From Allobacillus saliphilus (lineage in GTDB: Bacteria; Bacillota; Bacilli; Bacillales; Alkalibacillaceae): 64,000 nt of DNA. Under the pieces are notes generated by a model. It worked only from the letters and a program-made list of their open reading frames with translations. It was not told where the DNA came from and made no database searches. The translations under genes and the position numbers were made by a program. Location of the stretch: the NCBI RefSeq assembly GCF_018138385.1, contig NZ_JAGSIE010000016.1, positions 16,095-80,094 of the forward strand, written 5' to 3'. This document shows positions 43,873 to 52,689 of this stretch, one piece after another; within the stretch, counting starts at the first letter, position 1, and the number at the start of each line of letters is the position of its first letter.

Positions 43873-44637
43873 GTGCGACATGTGTTAATTACAGCAGGTT
43901 CGAAAGGTCTAGGGAAAATGATGACCGATTATTTTTTGAAAAAAGGTTATAGCGTTACGGCAACGTACCGTTCAGACAAGGCACGGGCAAACCAATTAGT
44001 CGAGATGTATAAAGATAAACAAGACCGACTTCAAGTGTTGCAATTAGATGTTACTGATAAGAAACAAATTGATAAGGTGGTTGACCAAGCAGTAAATCGT
44101 TTCGGCCGTATTGATTGCTTTGTGAGTAATGCTGGACCATACATTTTTGAACGAAAAAAATTAGTGGACTATGAAGAAGAAGAATGGAATCAAATGGTCA
44201 ATGGGAATTTAGATGTATCATTTTATTTCTTGAAAAAAATTATTCCAATAATGCGTAGTCAACAATTTGGGCGAGTTGTATTTTTAGGTTTCCAAGGTGT
44301 GAACAATACACCAGGCTGGATCTATCGCTCAGCGTTTGCCGCGGCAAAAGTGGGAACAGCTTCATTGATGAAAACAGTAGCATTAGAAGAAGCAGAATTT
44401 GGCATTACCGCCAATATGGTCGCTCCAGGCAATATTACTGGTGAGATGAAGGAAAGTCCGATTGAGGAGAGTCGCCAAGTCGCTGAAACCGAAACGCCAA
44501 TCGGTCGACCTGGAACGGGAGAAGATATTGCACGAACGGTCGGCTTCTTATGTGAGGATGATTCCGATATGATTACAGGCTCTGTCATAGAAGTAACCGG
44601 AGGGTTAGATGTTATTCATCGTCATTTGACAAAATAG
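43873..44637 (+). CDS. SDR-fold protein with altered active site (YtkK-like)
   Basis: A 254-residue short-chain dehydrogenase/reductase family protein. The nucleotide-binding glycine motif TAGSKGLG (7-14) and SNAGP (85-89) are intact. The catalytic tetrad is not: the YxxxK motif reads FAAAK (Phe155, Lys159), and the Ser normally 13 residues before the Tyr is replaced in VFLGFQG. NADP binding is plausible, but normal SDR catalysis is unlikely. It sits where B. subtilis has ytkK. A GTG start with GAGGTGA is used. Confidence 0.85.
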   Translation: MRHVLITAGSKGLGKMMTDYFLKKGYSVTATYRSDKARANQLVEMYKDKQDRLQVLQLDVTDKKQIDKVVDQAVNRFGRIDCFVSNAGPYIFERKKLVDYEEEEWNQMVNGNLDVSFYFLKKIIPIMRSQQFGRVVFLGFQGVNNTPGWIYRSAFAAAKVGTASLMKTVALEEAEFGITANMVAPGNITGEMKESPIEESRQVAETETPIGRPGTGEDIARTVGFLCEDDSDMITGSVIEVTGGLDVIHRHLTK

Positions 44638-44706
44638 TTTCACATTTTAGAAAGCTAATGATATATTTGAATGAGATACATATCTATTTGCTAGGAGGGG
44701 TGGGGT

Positions 44707-45828
44707 ATGAGAATTGGAGTACCCAGAGAGATTAAAAATAACGAAAACCGTGTCGCTTTGACACCAGCTGGCGTTGTGTCTTTTGTAGAACAAGGACATG
44801 AGGTTTATGTAGAAACGAATGCAGGTGAAGGTTCTAATTTTACCGATGACCAATATGCTGAGGCGGGGGCTACGATTGTTTCAACCGCAAAAGAAGCTTG
44901 GCAACAAGAGATGGTTATGAAAGTAAAAGAGCCATTGGAAGAAGAATTTGATTATTTTTATGAAGGGCAAATTCTTTTAACATTCCTTCATTTGGCGAAT
45001 GAACCGGAAGTAACGAAAGCGTTGATTGATCGGAAAGTAATTGGTATCGCTTACGAGACAGTTCAATTACCGAATGGCGCATTGCCACTATTGACACCGA
45101 TGAGCGAGGTTGCTGGACGAATGGCCTCACAAATCGGTGCGCAGTTTTTGGAAAAAACAAAAGGTGGTAAAGGTGTTCTCTTAGGTGGTATTCCAGGTGT
45201 GGTACCAGGGAATGTCACTGTCATCGGCGGTGGTGCTGTCGGAACGGGTGCTGCGAAAATTGCAGTCGGTTTAGGTGCAAATGTAACGATGTTGGATGTG
45301 AATGCTGCCAGACTTCGTGAGCTGGATGACTTGTTCGGCAATCAAGTGAATACAGTTATGTCGAATCCGTTAAATATTGAGCATGCGGTTGCGAATTCAG
45401 ATTTAGTGATCGGCGCTGTCTTAATTCCGGGTGCTAAAGCGCCAACATTAGTAACGGAAGCTATGGTGAAGAAAATGTCACCAGGTTCTGTAATAGTTGA
45501 TGTTGCCGTTGACCAGGGCGGAATTTTTGAAACAATCGACCGGGTGACGACGCATGATAATCCAACGTATGAAAAACACGGCGTTGTTCATTACGCAGTA
45601 GCGAATATGCCAGGAGCTGTTCCACGTACGTCAACCATTGGCTTGACAAACGTTACAGTCCCATACGCTTTACAAATCGCTAATAAAGGATACAAAAGAG
45701 CGTGTGAAGATAATGAGAATTTACGTAAAGGAATTAATACATTGGATGGCTATTGCACCTTTGAAGCGGTTGCAGAAGCACACCAATTGGATTTTAAAGA
45801 TGTCACTGAGTTGTTAGCTTCAAAATAA
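44707..45828 (+). CDS. ald: Alanine dehydrogenase
   Basis: A 373-residue NAD-dependent enzyme that interconverts L-alanine with pyruvate and ammonia, needed for alanine use and sporulation in B. subtilis. The substrate-binding KVKEPLEEE (Lys near 75) and the His in FLHLANEP (about 96) are present, as is the Rossmann motif [15 protein letters not shown] (about 173-187). A strong AGGAGGGG site precedes the ATG. It is monocistronic, with a terminator shared with the converging peptidase gene. Confidence 0.97.
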   Translation: MRIGVPREIKNNENRVALTPAGVVSFVEQGHEVYVETNAGEGSNFTDDQYAEAGATIVSTAKEAWQQEMVMKVKEPLEEEFDYFYEGQILLTFLHLANEPEVTKALIDRKVIGIAYETVQLPNGALPLLTPMSEVAGRMASQIGAQFLEKTKGGKGVLLGGIPGVVPGNVTVIGGGAVGTGAAKIAVGLGANVTMLDVNAARLRELDDLFGNQVNTVMSNPLNIEHAVANSDLVIGAVLIPGAKAPTLVTEAMVKKMSPGSVIVDVAVDQGGIFETIDRVTTHDNPTYEKHGVVHYAVANMPGAVPRTSTIGLTNVTVPYALQIANKGYKRACEDNENLRKGINTLDGYCTFEAVAEAHQLDFKDVTELLASK

Positions 45829-45874
45829 TAAAAGCTGTCCACCGTCGACGAATGACGCTGGACAGCTTTTTTAA
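45829..45874. terminator. Terminator between ald and the M24 peptidase gene
   Basis: AAAAGCTGTCCA pairs with TGGACAGCTTTT, with a loop of about 19 bases, then T. Confidence 0.85.
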
Positions 45875-45882
45875 AGATATTG

Positions 45883-46971
45883 CTACAGTTGAATAAGATC
45901 TTTAGTGAATGTGGTTAACGTCTCTGCACCTTGCTTGGTGACAAAAACATCATCTTCAATGCGAACTCCACCAACACCTGGCAAATAAATTCCCGGCTCA
46001 ATTGTGTAGCACATACCTTGTTGCAGTAGCGAATCATTATTTGAAGCGAGTGATGGGAATTCGTGGACTTCGATTCCTAACCCGTGTCCAATTCGGTGCA
46101 TAAAATATTCACCATAGCCGGCTGCTTCAATCACTTCTCGTGCAGCACGGTCGATTTTACCGAGAGGAACTCCGATTTGGCTTACCTCTAACGCTTTCTT
46201 TTGTGCGTTTAAAACCGTTTGATAAATATCTTTTTGTTGGTCAGATACTTCTCCAATAGCAACTGTTCGAGTGATATCGGAACAATAACCTTTATGGACG
46301 ACACCTAAATCCATTAACACAAAGTCGCCCGATTTCATCTTTGTTAGATCCGGATTTCCATGTGGTGCTGCCGATTTTTCCCCTGTTAAAACCGTCGTAC
46401 CGAAAGACATTTCGCGAATGCCTTCTTTTTTTAGCGCAAATTCAATCTCTGCAATGAGTGAAAGCTCAGTCTGTCCAACTTCAATATGCTTGGTTGCAGT
46501 TTCAATAGCAAAGTCGGCATATTCAGCGGCTTCTTTTAAATAACGATATTCTTGGTCGTCTTTTATTAAGCGGAGATTATTTAAGATTGTTTGTCCATCA
46601 ACTAGATCAGCTGTATGAAAAACACTTTTCAACTGCTCAAATCGATTAACATTCAATACTTCTTTTTCAATCGCTAAACGGTTTATTCCACTTATACCTG
46701 AGAGACTCTTCTTCAATAATTCCCATGGATTTTCGTGATCTCCATAATAGATGACATCCTCTGTAAACCCAGCATTTTTCACATCTTCTTCTTCAAGTGA
46801 AGGACAAATCAATAAGACATTTCCGCGAACATCTACATACAAAGCAAGTAAACGTTCATGGGCTTCTGCGTAAATATTGGTGTAGTAATACAAATTTGCT
46901 TTGGATGTCATGAAGACAGCGTCCATTTGTTCCTTTCTTAATTCTTTTGTCAGTTGTTCAATCCGTTCCAT
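45883..46971 (-). CDS. pepQ: M24B-family Xaa-Pro peptidase
   Basis: A 362-residue creatinase-fold metallopeptidase that cleaves Xaa-Pro bonds. The C-terminal pita-bread domain (about 135-360) carries the five metal ligands: two Asp in LMDLGVVHKGYCSDITRT, His in HRIGHGLG, Glu in TIEPGIYL and Glu in VRIEDDV. The N-terminal creatinase-like domain is intact. Aminopeptidase P and prolidase are hard to tell apart by eye; length favours the PepQ/YkvY type. A GGTGA-type site precedes the ATG. Confidence 0.88.
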   Translation of the reverse strand: MERIEQLTKELRKEQMDAVFMTSKANLYYYTNIYAEAHERLLALYVDVRGNVLLICPSLEEEDVKNAGFTEDVIYYGDHENPWELLKKSLSGISGINRLAIEKEVLNVNRFEQLKSVFHTADLVDGQTILNNLRLIKDDQEYRYLKEAAEYADFAIETATKHIEVGQTELSLIAEIEFALKKEGIREMSFGTTVLTGEKSAAPHGNPDLTKMKSGDFVLMDLGVVHKGYCSDITRTVAIGEVSDQQKDIYQTVLNAQKKALEVSQIGVPLGKIDRAAREVIEAAGYGEYFMHRIGHGLGIEVHEFPSLASNNDSLLQQGMCYTIEPGIYLPGVGGVRIEDDVFVTKQGAETLTTFTKDLIQL

Positions 46972-47081
46972 TTCGTCACCTCTCCAATTTTTGTTCTTAT
47001 GTGTTATCCTATCGTAAGAAGGGAAAATAAGAAACTGTCTAAAACCCTTGATGTATGGAATTATTTAAAGGAGGTCTTTTC

Positions 47082-47762
47082 ATGAAAGTATCTTATCACG
47101 CGCATTCTGTTGTAAAAGTTGAAGCAAATGGGAAAACAATTTTAATTGATCCGTTCATCACAGGGAATGAAAATTGCGATTTAAAATTGGAAAGTGTGAA
47201 AGCAGATGTTATTTTACTGACACATGGTCATAATGATCATGTAGGAGATACTGAAGAAATCGCCAAAAATAATAATTCACTTGTCATAGCACCATTTGAA
47301 TTGGCAAATTATTTAGGCGATAAAGGGTTAAACACTCATCCAATGCACATTGGTGGATCACATGAATTTGACTTCGGAACGGTTAAGCTGACGCAAGCGT
47401 TCCATGGATCTAGTTATACAGAAGAAGATGGCACGATTGTTTATACTGGCATGCCAGCTGGGATTATTCTCACGATTGATGGCAAGACCATTTATCATTT
47501 AGGTGACACAGCACTATTTACGGATTTGAAAATGTATGGAGAAATGCACGACATAGATTTAGCTTTCGTTCCAATCGGAGACAACTTCACAATGGGACCA
47601 GCAGATGCGAAATTGGCTTCGGAATGGATTCAAGCGAAACAAGTCGTTCCAATTCATTACGATACATTTCCAGTTATTGAACAAGATCCTAATGCCTTTG
47701 TTGAGAAGTTAGGCAAAGGAGTAGGGAAAGTGATGAAAGCTGGAGACATGGTTGAGTTATAA
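47082..47762 (+). CDS. ytkL: Metal-dependent hydrolase, UPF0173 (YtkL)
   Basis: A 226-residue metallo-beta-lactamase-fold hydrolase. The metal motif is [10 protein letters not shown], with a further conserved His in AFHGSS and GDTALF, and the last His in VPIHYDTFP. The natural substrate is not known. The ATG at 47082 follows AAAGGAGG; an ATG at 47055 lies upstream of that site. It is divergent from the M24 peptidase gene, as in B. subtilis. Confidence 0.93.
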   Translation: MKVSYHAHSVVKVEANGKTILIDPFITGNENCDLKLESVKADVILLTHGHNDHVGDTEEIAKNNNSLVIAPFELANYLGDKGLNTHPMHIGGSHEFDFGTVKLTQAFHGSSYTEEDGTIVYTGMPAGIILTIDGKTIYHLGDTALFTDLKMYGEMHDIDLAFVPIGDNFTMGPADAKLASEWIQAKQVVPIHYDTFPVIEQDPNAFVEKLGKGVGKVMKAGDMVEL

Positions 47763-47776
47763 GAGTGATGTAATAG

Positions 47777-47806
47777 ATGCCACGAGGCTTGCCTCGTGGC
47801 TTTTTC
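47777..47806 (+). terminator. Terminator after ytkL
   Basis: GCCACGAGG-CTTG-CCTCGTGGC, a perfect 9-bp stem with four-base loop, is followed by five T. Confidence 0.95.
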
Positions 47807-47844
47807 ATTATTGCATTTCGATAATTTAGTCGCCTTTTTGCTTG

Positions 47845-48319
47845 GAAGTGTAGGCGTCTCAACACCCGAATGGTGCTCGAATGTGTTTATTTGGTCGAAT
47901 AGAAGCGCTCTATTCCCCCGAACGGCGCTCGTAAATTATCCTACGGTCGCATAGCAGCGCTCTACTCCCCCGAACGGCGCTCGTCTATTTTCCTACGGTC
48001 GAATAGACGCACCCTATCCCCCCGAAAGGTGCACGCATATTTTCCATTGGTCGCATAGAAGCGCTCTATTCCCCCGAACGGCGCTCGTAAATTATCCTAC
48101 GGTCGAATAGAGGCGCTCTATCCCCCCGAACGGCGCTCGTAAATTATCCTACGGTCGAATAGAGGCGCTCTATCCCCCCGAACGGCGCTCGTATATTTTC
48201 CTACGGTCGAATAGAAGCACCCTATCCCCCCGAAAGGTGCACGCATATTTTCCATTGGTCGAATAGAAGCGCTCCCCCCGAATGGCGCTCATATATTTTT
48301 CTTTGGTCGAATAGAAGAG
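47845..48319. repeat. 52-bp tandem repeat array, family B1
   Basis: Units begin with GGTCG at 47893, 47945, 47997, 48049, 48101, 48153, 48205 and 48257, exactly 52 bp apart, with a last partial copy at 48305 after a 4-bp deletion. A degenerate unit precedes 47893. Each unit has GAATAGAAGCGCTCTATT, a C5-6 run, GAACGGCGCTCG and a variable AT-rich part. The arms GCGCT/GGCGC can pair. Two units (47997, 48205) carry GCACC/GGTGC instead, a compensatory change. This fills most of the 738-bp space between ytkL and ytoI. Confidence 0.95.
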
Positions 48320-48411
48320 GTTTTTTGAAATAAATGCAGAAGTTCTAACGTATCTAAAATCTTTACAAGCTTTATAGATCCGAAGACAAGATCAATCCAA
48401 TATGACTCAAT

Positions 48412-48463
48412 AATTTTCATTTATCATGAAAAATTGAACCGCATGACCTATTAGGGGTATAAT
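48412..48463 (+). promoter_or_regulatory. SigA promoter and inverted repeat upstream of ytoI
   Basis: TTGAAC (48434-48439), 18 bp, TATAAT (48458-48463). An inverted repeat AATTTTCAT-TTATC-ATGAAAAATT (48412-48435) touches the -35 box and could be an operator, perhaps for YtoI itself, which has an N-terminal DNA-binding-like region. Confidence 0.6.
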
Positions 48464-48500
48464 AAGAACAAGAATTTATCATTTGAATCGGGTGAAAAAT

Positions 48501-49805
48501 ATGCTGACAAAGCACGAACAAATTTTAAAATACATTGAAGAGCTACCGGTTGGTACGAAAATTTCCGTACGGTTGATTGCTAAAGAGTTGCATGTGAGTG
48601 AAGGAACAGCATATCGGGCAATTAAAGAAGCGGAAAATACTGGATTCGTTAGCACAATTGAACGAGTGGGAACAATCCGCATTGAGAAAAAGAAAAAGGA
48701 AAACTTCGAAAAGTTGACGTTCGCTGAAATCGTCAATATTGTAGATGGCCACGTACTCGGCGGAAGAGCGGGCTTACATAAAACATTGAGTAAGTTTGTA
48801 ATCGGAGCTATGCAACTAGAAGCGATGATGCGCTATACCGAGAAAGGTTCATTGCTTATTGTCGGAAACCGTGTAAAAGCCCAAGAAAAAGCTCTTAGTG
48901 AAGGTGCAGCGATTTTAATTACAGGTGGCTTTGATACGAGTGATTATGTAAAAGCACTAGCCGATGAATATGAGTTGCCGGTCATCTCTTGTACATATGA
49001 TACCTTTACGGTGGCAACGATGATTAACAGGGCGATCTACGACCAATTAATCAAAAAAGAGGTTACGTTAGTCGATGATCTTTATACACCTATTGATCAC
49101 TCAGTGAACATAAGAAGCGGTGATTTGGTTAAAAGATGGCATGAGCTGAACGAAGAAAGTAAACATAGTCGTTATCCGGTTTTGGATGATAACAATCGAG
49201 TGGTAGGTATATTAACGTCAAAAGATGTCATTGGGAAAAACGAAGACATGAAAGTTGATAAAGTAATGACCAAAAACCCGATTACAGTCAAAGCAATGAC
49301 TTCTTTAGCAAATGCGGCACATACAATGGTATGGGAAGGAATTGAATTATTACCTGTTGTGGATGAAAGTGATGTGTTTTTAGGAGTAATCACTCGTCAG
49401 GATGTCATTAAGGGGTTGCAAAATTTCCAACGACAACCACAAATCGGTGAAACAATTGATGACATTGTCCAAAAAGAGTTGATTTACGATGAAGAAAAGC
49501 AATTGTTTGAAGCAGAGGTAACGCCACAATTAACGAACAATCTAGGTACCTTATCGCATGGCGTGTTTGCTTCATTCGTTGCAGAGGCTTGTAATCAAGT
49601 ATTAAAAAGAAACAAAACAGGCGACATGGTCATCGAAAATTTATCGATTTACTACATGAAGCCTGCTCAGTTAGGGAACCGTTTAATTGTTACGACTGAA
49701 ATTCTTGAATCGGGTCGTAAATTTGCTAAGGTAGACGTTCAAATTTCATCAGACTTAGGACTTGCTGGAAAAGCAATGGTCATGGTGCAATTCATTGACC
49801 GTTAG
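48501..49805 (+). CDS. ytoI: YtoI: HTH-DRTGG-CBS-hotdog protein
   Basis: A protein of about 434 residues with four parts: a winged-helix-like N-terminus (about 1-70, with LIAKELHVSEGTAYRAIKE), a DRTGG domain (about 72-175, ending in ISCTYDTF), a CBS pair (about 190-310, with SRYPVLDDNNRVVGILTSKD) and a C-terminal hotdog thioesterase-like domain (about 330-434). The architecture suggests a regulator sensing a nucleotide and an acyl-CoA-type ligand; function is unproven. The ATG at 48501 follows GGGTGAA. Confidence 0.9.
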   Translation: MLTKHEQILKYIEELPVGTKISVRLIAKELHVSEGTAYRAIKEAENTGFVSTIERVGTIRIEKKKKENFEKLTFAEIVNIVDGHVLGGRAGLHKTLSKFVIGAMQLEAMMRYTEKGSLLIVGNRVKAQEKALSEGAAILITGGFDTSDYVKALADEYELPVISCTYDTFTVATMINRAIYDQLIKKEVTLVDDLYTPIDHSVNIRSGDLVKRWHELNEESKHSRYPVLDDNNRVVGILTSKDVIGKNEDMKVDKVMTKNPITVKAMTSLANAAHTMVWEGIELLPVVDESDVFLGVITRQDVIKGLQNFQRQPQIGETIDDIVQKELIYDEEKQLFEAEVTPQLTNNLGTLSHGVFASFVAEACNQVLKRNKTGDMVIENLSIYYMKPAQLGNRLIVTTEILESGRKFAKVDVQISSDLGLAGKAMVMVQFIDR

Positions 49806-49807
49806 CA

Positions 49808-50098
49808 TCAGTCACTTAGGCGAATAATTTCACCACGGTAATGTTTATATAACCGATAACCATAAACGATTTGAATAATGCCTAGAATTATAAACAGCAA
49901 GCAAACGAAAAGAGCCAATTGAGTTTGATAGTAAACATATTGGTTTGCTCCAAATGTCGCAATAAAAATACCTAATGCAATCCGTGCTTTTGCGTTCGTG
50001 AAGCGCATCGTTAATGGATCTTTTTGGCTGATAATCTTCACTTTAAAATAAATATATAAAACGAAAGATACGACAATCAGTGTAATAAATATTGGCAT
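49808..50098 (-). CDS. ytpI: YtpI-family membrane protein
   Basis: A 96-residue protein with three hydrophobic helices (about 2-18, 38-56 and 60-80) and the YtpI-type SQKDPLTMRFTNAKARIALG segment. Function is unknown. GGAGG precedes the ATG. It is convergent with ytoI, only two bases after that gene's stop, and divergent from nrnA. Confidence 0.88.
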   Translation of the reverse strand: MPIFITLIVVSFVLYIYFKVKIISQKDPLTMRFTNAKARIALGIFIATFGANQYVYYQTQLALFVCLLFIILGIIQIVYGYRLYKHYRGEIIRLSD

Positions 50099-50228
50099 GA
50101 AAACTCCTCCTAGAATGATAACTTCTTTTATTGTACAGATTGTCTAATAAAAATTCTAGCCACCGAGACGACAAAGGTATGGCAAAAAATTGAATGAACA
50201 TGATTTTTTTAGTAAAGGGGTGCAGTTG

Positions 50229-51191
50229 ATGACAGAACAAATTATTGAACTCATCGAAAAATATAACAAAATTATTATCCACCGACACGAACGTCCAGAT
50301 CCGGATGCTTACGGATCACAAGCAGGTTTGGGAGAAATCATTCGACAATCGTTTCCAGACAAAAAGGTTTTGCTAGCGGGGGAAGAAGAGATGTCATTAA
50401 ACTATCTCGCTCGCTTGGATGATTTTTCAGATAAAGAGTACGATGGGGCGTTGGTTATTGTATGTGATACAGCGAATGAAGAACGAATTAGTGATCAACG
50501 GTATTCCCTTGGTGAGGTCGTCGTTAAAATTGATCACCATCCAAACCGTGAACCATATGGAGATTATATGTGGGTTGATCCTTCAGCCTCGTCAACAAGT
50601 GAGATGATTTATGAGTTATATGTTGCCGGAAAAGAGCGTGGATTCCAATTGAATCGAGAAGCGGCAAGACTATTGTATGCTGGTATTGTAGGTGATACGG
50701 GTCGCTTCTTATTTCCAAGTTCAACAAATCGTACATTTGAAGCGGCAAGAGAATTAGTTAAATATGATTTCGATCGAGATTCGTTATATGACAGCATGTA
50801 CCAAGTTCCTCTTAAAGTTGCTCGTTTGAAGGGCCACTTACTTCAACAAATGGAGCCAAGAAAAAGTGGGTCTGCAGTTTTTCGGTTGTCGAAAGCATTG
50901 TTGGATGAATACGGAGTAACGAGTGAAGAAACACATTCATTTGTTGGTATTGCAGGTGACATCCAAGAAGTGATTGCGTGGGTATTCTTTATTGAAGAAG
51001 ATGATGTAATTCGCGTCAGATTACGCTCAAAAGGACCTGTCATAAACGAATTGGCTTCGAGATATAATGGCGGTGGGCACCCAATGGCTTCTGGTGCAAA
51101 GGTATATACGTGGAATGAAGCTGACTTGTTAGTCAAAGAGTTAGATCGGATTTGCGAAGACTATTTAGCAGATACTAATTTAGAACAATAA
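50229..51191 (+). CDS. nrnA: Bifunctional oligoribonuclease / pAp phosphatase NrnA
   Basis: A DHH/DHHA1 phosphoesterase of 320 residues that degrades short RNAs (nanoRNAs) and dephosphorylates 3',5'-pAp. Motifs are HRHERPDPDAYGS (about 18-30), VVCDTAN, KIDHHPN, GDTGRFLFPS and the DHHA1 loop GGGHPMASGA. The ATG at 50229 is preceded by AGGGGTG; the frame extends upstream to 50190 without a site. It is near ytrHI and dnaE, as in B. subtilis. Confidence 0.95.
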   Translation: MTEQIIELIEKYNKIIIHRHERPDPDAYGSQAGLGEIIRQSFPDKKVLLAGEEEMSLNYLARLDDFSDKEYDGALVIVCDTANEERISDQRYSLGEVVVKIDHHPNREPYGDYMWVDPSASSTSEMIYELYVAGKERGFQLNREAARLLYAGIVGDTGRFLFPSSTNRTFEAARELVKYDFDRDSLYDSMYQVPLKVARLKGHLLQQMEPRKSGSAVFRLSKALLDEYGVTSEETHSFVGIAGDIQEVIAWVFFIEEDDVIRVRLRSKGPVINELASRYNGGGHPMASGAKVYTWNEADLLVKELDRICEDYLADTNLEQ

Positions 51192-51222
51192 AAAAAACTG
51201 GTCGTTCTTTCGACCAGTTTCC
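51192..51222 (+). terminator. Terminator after nrnA
   Basis: AAACTGGTCG-TTCTTT-CGACCAGTTT is a perfect 10-bp stem, although the T tract is short. Confidence 0.75.
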
Positions 51223-51293
51223 CACTTATATATCAGGAAAATCAATGACTTAAGTAAGAATGATATCTGTTTTGAGCAATCTGATCCGTGCGA

Positions 51294-51491
51294 TTATTGT
51301 GCTTTGTTCAATTGTTCCGGTATGAACCAGCACCCTACATTGGTACGTTCTATTAAAATGTTCAAATTATGACGATGAATTCTTCGGTTGACGAGACGGA
51401 TGACCTCTTCTGATTCAGCGAAAGCCGAATATCCATTCATCAATAAAGCAATCTTGTCGTTAGCGATTCGTTGTGTGTGAATTACTTTCAT
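51294..51491 (-). CDS. Small conserved-looking protein, unknown function
   Basis: A 65-residue protein (MKVIHTQRIANDK start) with no membrane segment and one cysteine. The ATG at 51491 lies eight bases after AAGGAG; an adjacent ATG at 51494 and a GTG at 51500 are alternatives. Between nrnA and ytrI in B. subtilis there is also a short gene of this size (YtzJ), to which this may correspond, but I cannot confirm that. Confidence 0.7.
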   Translation of the reverse strand: MKVIHTQRIANDKIALLMNGYSAFAESEEVIRLVNRRIHRHNLNILIERTNVGCWFIPEQLNKAQ

Positions 51492-51622
51492 CATTACCAC
51501 TCCTTCGCAAAAAGAAATCTATTCTCTTACAATTATATTTTATCCCATCCATTTAGTTCCTAATTATTGAAAATAAAATTTTCTAAAAATGGACACATTT
51601 TTATGGACATTTTGTGAACTTC

Positions 51623-52141
51623 TTAAAGTGTTGCTCCTCCAGTTTCCACTGTTACCTCGACAGTAACCACTATGGTCGGAGCGACAGTCAAATGCGAGAT
51701 TGTCACGGAGTAATTGATATCCCTGACATGATACGTTTGATTCTCAATCGTACGAATGAGCAAGTCTCTTTGCTCAGAAACAGAAGCAATGTTTCTGCCG
51801 ATTACCGGATTGAGTTCGTCTTCAATTTTTTCAATCAATTCATATTCCGTAAATCGATCAAGTTCGAGATCTTTAGCATTGGATAAATTGATCTCAAACG
51901 ATTGAATGGTTAGTTTTTCTTCATGTTCTTCATTTAGATGTTCTTTATCTTGTTTTAATAAATCATTCTCTTGCTTCACTTGCTTTAATTCAGTGCGGAT
52001 TTCCATATTTTCTTCAATCCAACGTTCAGTATGTTTTCCATAAACAAATAAGAAGAATAAGTAACCGATAATGACTCCAGCCAAAACACCGAGAAAGAAG
52101 CTTTGCCATGTTCTTTTTTTGTAATAAGGCGGTATGTGCAT
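51623..52141 (-). CDS. ytrI: Sporulation membrane protein YtrI
   Basis: A 172-residue protein with one N-terminal membrane helix (about 14-34) followed by a coiled-coil stretch (about 42-80, many E/K) and a soluble domain ending TVEVTVETGG. It matches YtrI, a SigE-controlled protein needed for efficient sporulation. It follows ytrH by 36 bp and shares its promoter. Confidence 0.88.
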   Translation of the reverse strand: MHIPPYYKKRTWQSFFLGVLAGVIIGYLFFLFVYGKHTERWIEENMEIRTELKQVKQENDLLKQDKEHLNEEHEEKLTIQSFEINLSNAKDLELDRFTEYELIEKIEDELNPVIGRNIASVSEQRDLLIRTIENQTYHVRDINYSVTISHLTVAPTIVVTVEVTVETGGATL

Positions 52142-52177
52142 ATGCTTTCATCCAATCAGCGAATTTGGTTCTTTCAT

Positions 52178-52507
52178 TTAAAAATCACCTTGCGTAATCC
52201 ACGAAATAAGCATGAGAGAAGATTTGACGCCTCCCATAGCTGCAATAATTAATAAAATTTGTTTAATTAAATCAATGGTTGATGCCTCAAATATTCCTTT
52301 TTCAAATGTGGAAATCGCATCAAAAGTTCCGCCAATCGCTGCGACAATTGCCCAAATCCGAAGACGTTTGGCAGCAAGTATTAATTCAGAGATTGGAGGG
52401 TCTCCTGTTAAATAAGCACTGAGACTACCAAAAAGTGCACCACCTGTGAGTACGCCAAATGAAATGAAAAAGCATTTGATCATCGCAAAAATAAACCGTT
52501 CTTCCAT
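52178..52507 (-). CDS. ytrH: Sporulation membrane protein YtrH
   Basis: A 109-residue protein with three hydrophobic segments (about 7-30, 48-65 and 80-104). ISFGVLTGGALFGSLSAYLTGDPPISELILAAKRLRIWA-type sequence (quoted in part: LFGSLSAYLTGDPPISELI) is typical for YtrH, a mother-cell sporulation protein of unknown mechanism. The ATG at 52507 follows AGAGGA; an ATG at 52525 contains that site. It is the first gene of ytrHI, behind a SigE-type promoter. Confidence 0.9.
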   Translation of the reverse strand: MEERFIFAMIKCFFISFGVLTGGALFGSLSAYLTGDPPISELILAAKRLRIWAIVAAIGGTFDAISTFEKGIFEASTIDLIKQILLIIAAMGGVKSSLMLISWITQGDF

Positions 52508-52546
52508 TTGTTGACTTCCTCTCAATGCGTGACTTGTCCTATTTAG

Positions 52547-52573
52547 ATTCTATGAATTGATTGGAATTGATAT
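52547..52573 (-). promoter_or_regulatory. SigE-type promoter of ytrHI
   Basis: On the minus strand ATA (52573-52571), 16 bp, CATAGAAT (52554-52547) fits the SigE consensus (ATA-N16-18-CATANNNT). ytrHI is SigE-dependent in B. subtilis. Confidence 0.7.
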
Positions 52574-52580
52574 GTTGAGT

Positions 52581-52609
52581 TTTCAAGATATTCAAAGCTC
52601 AGCTATAAT
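52581..52609 (+). promoter_or_regulatory. Candidate SigA promoter of dnaE
   Basis: TTTCAA (52581-52586), 17 bp, TATAAT (52604-52609). The -10 box is perfect and the -35 is moderate. It is back to back with the SigE-type promoter of ytrHI. Confidence 0.5.
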
Positions 52610-52689
52610 AGATAATAATGATTAACGTTAGTACGTAGATAAACAGGTAAGCTTGAAAGAATGGAAAAGACTTAGAAGGTGTGATTCCG

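Noticed and set aside
47845..48319. CRISPR array
   Set aside because: The 52-bp units abut directly with no unique spacers between constant repeats, units vary along their length, and no cas genes are nearby.
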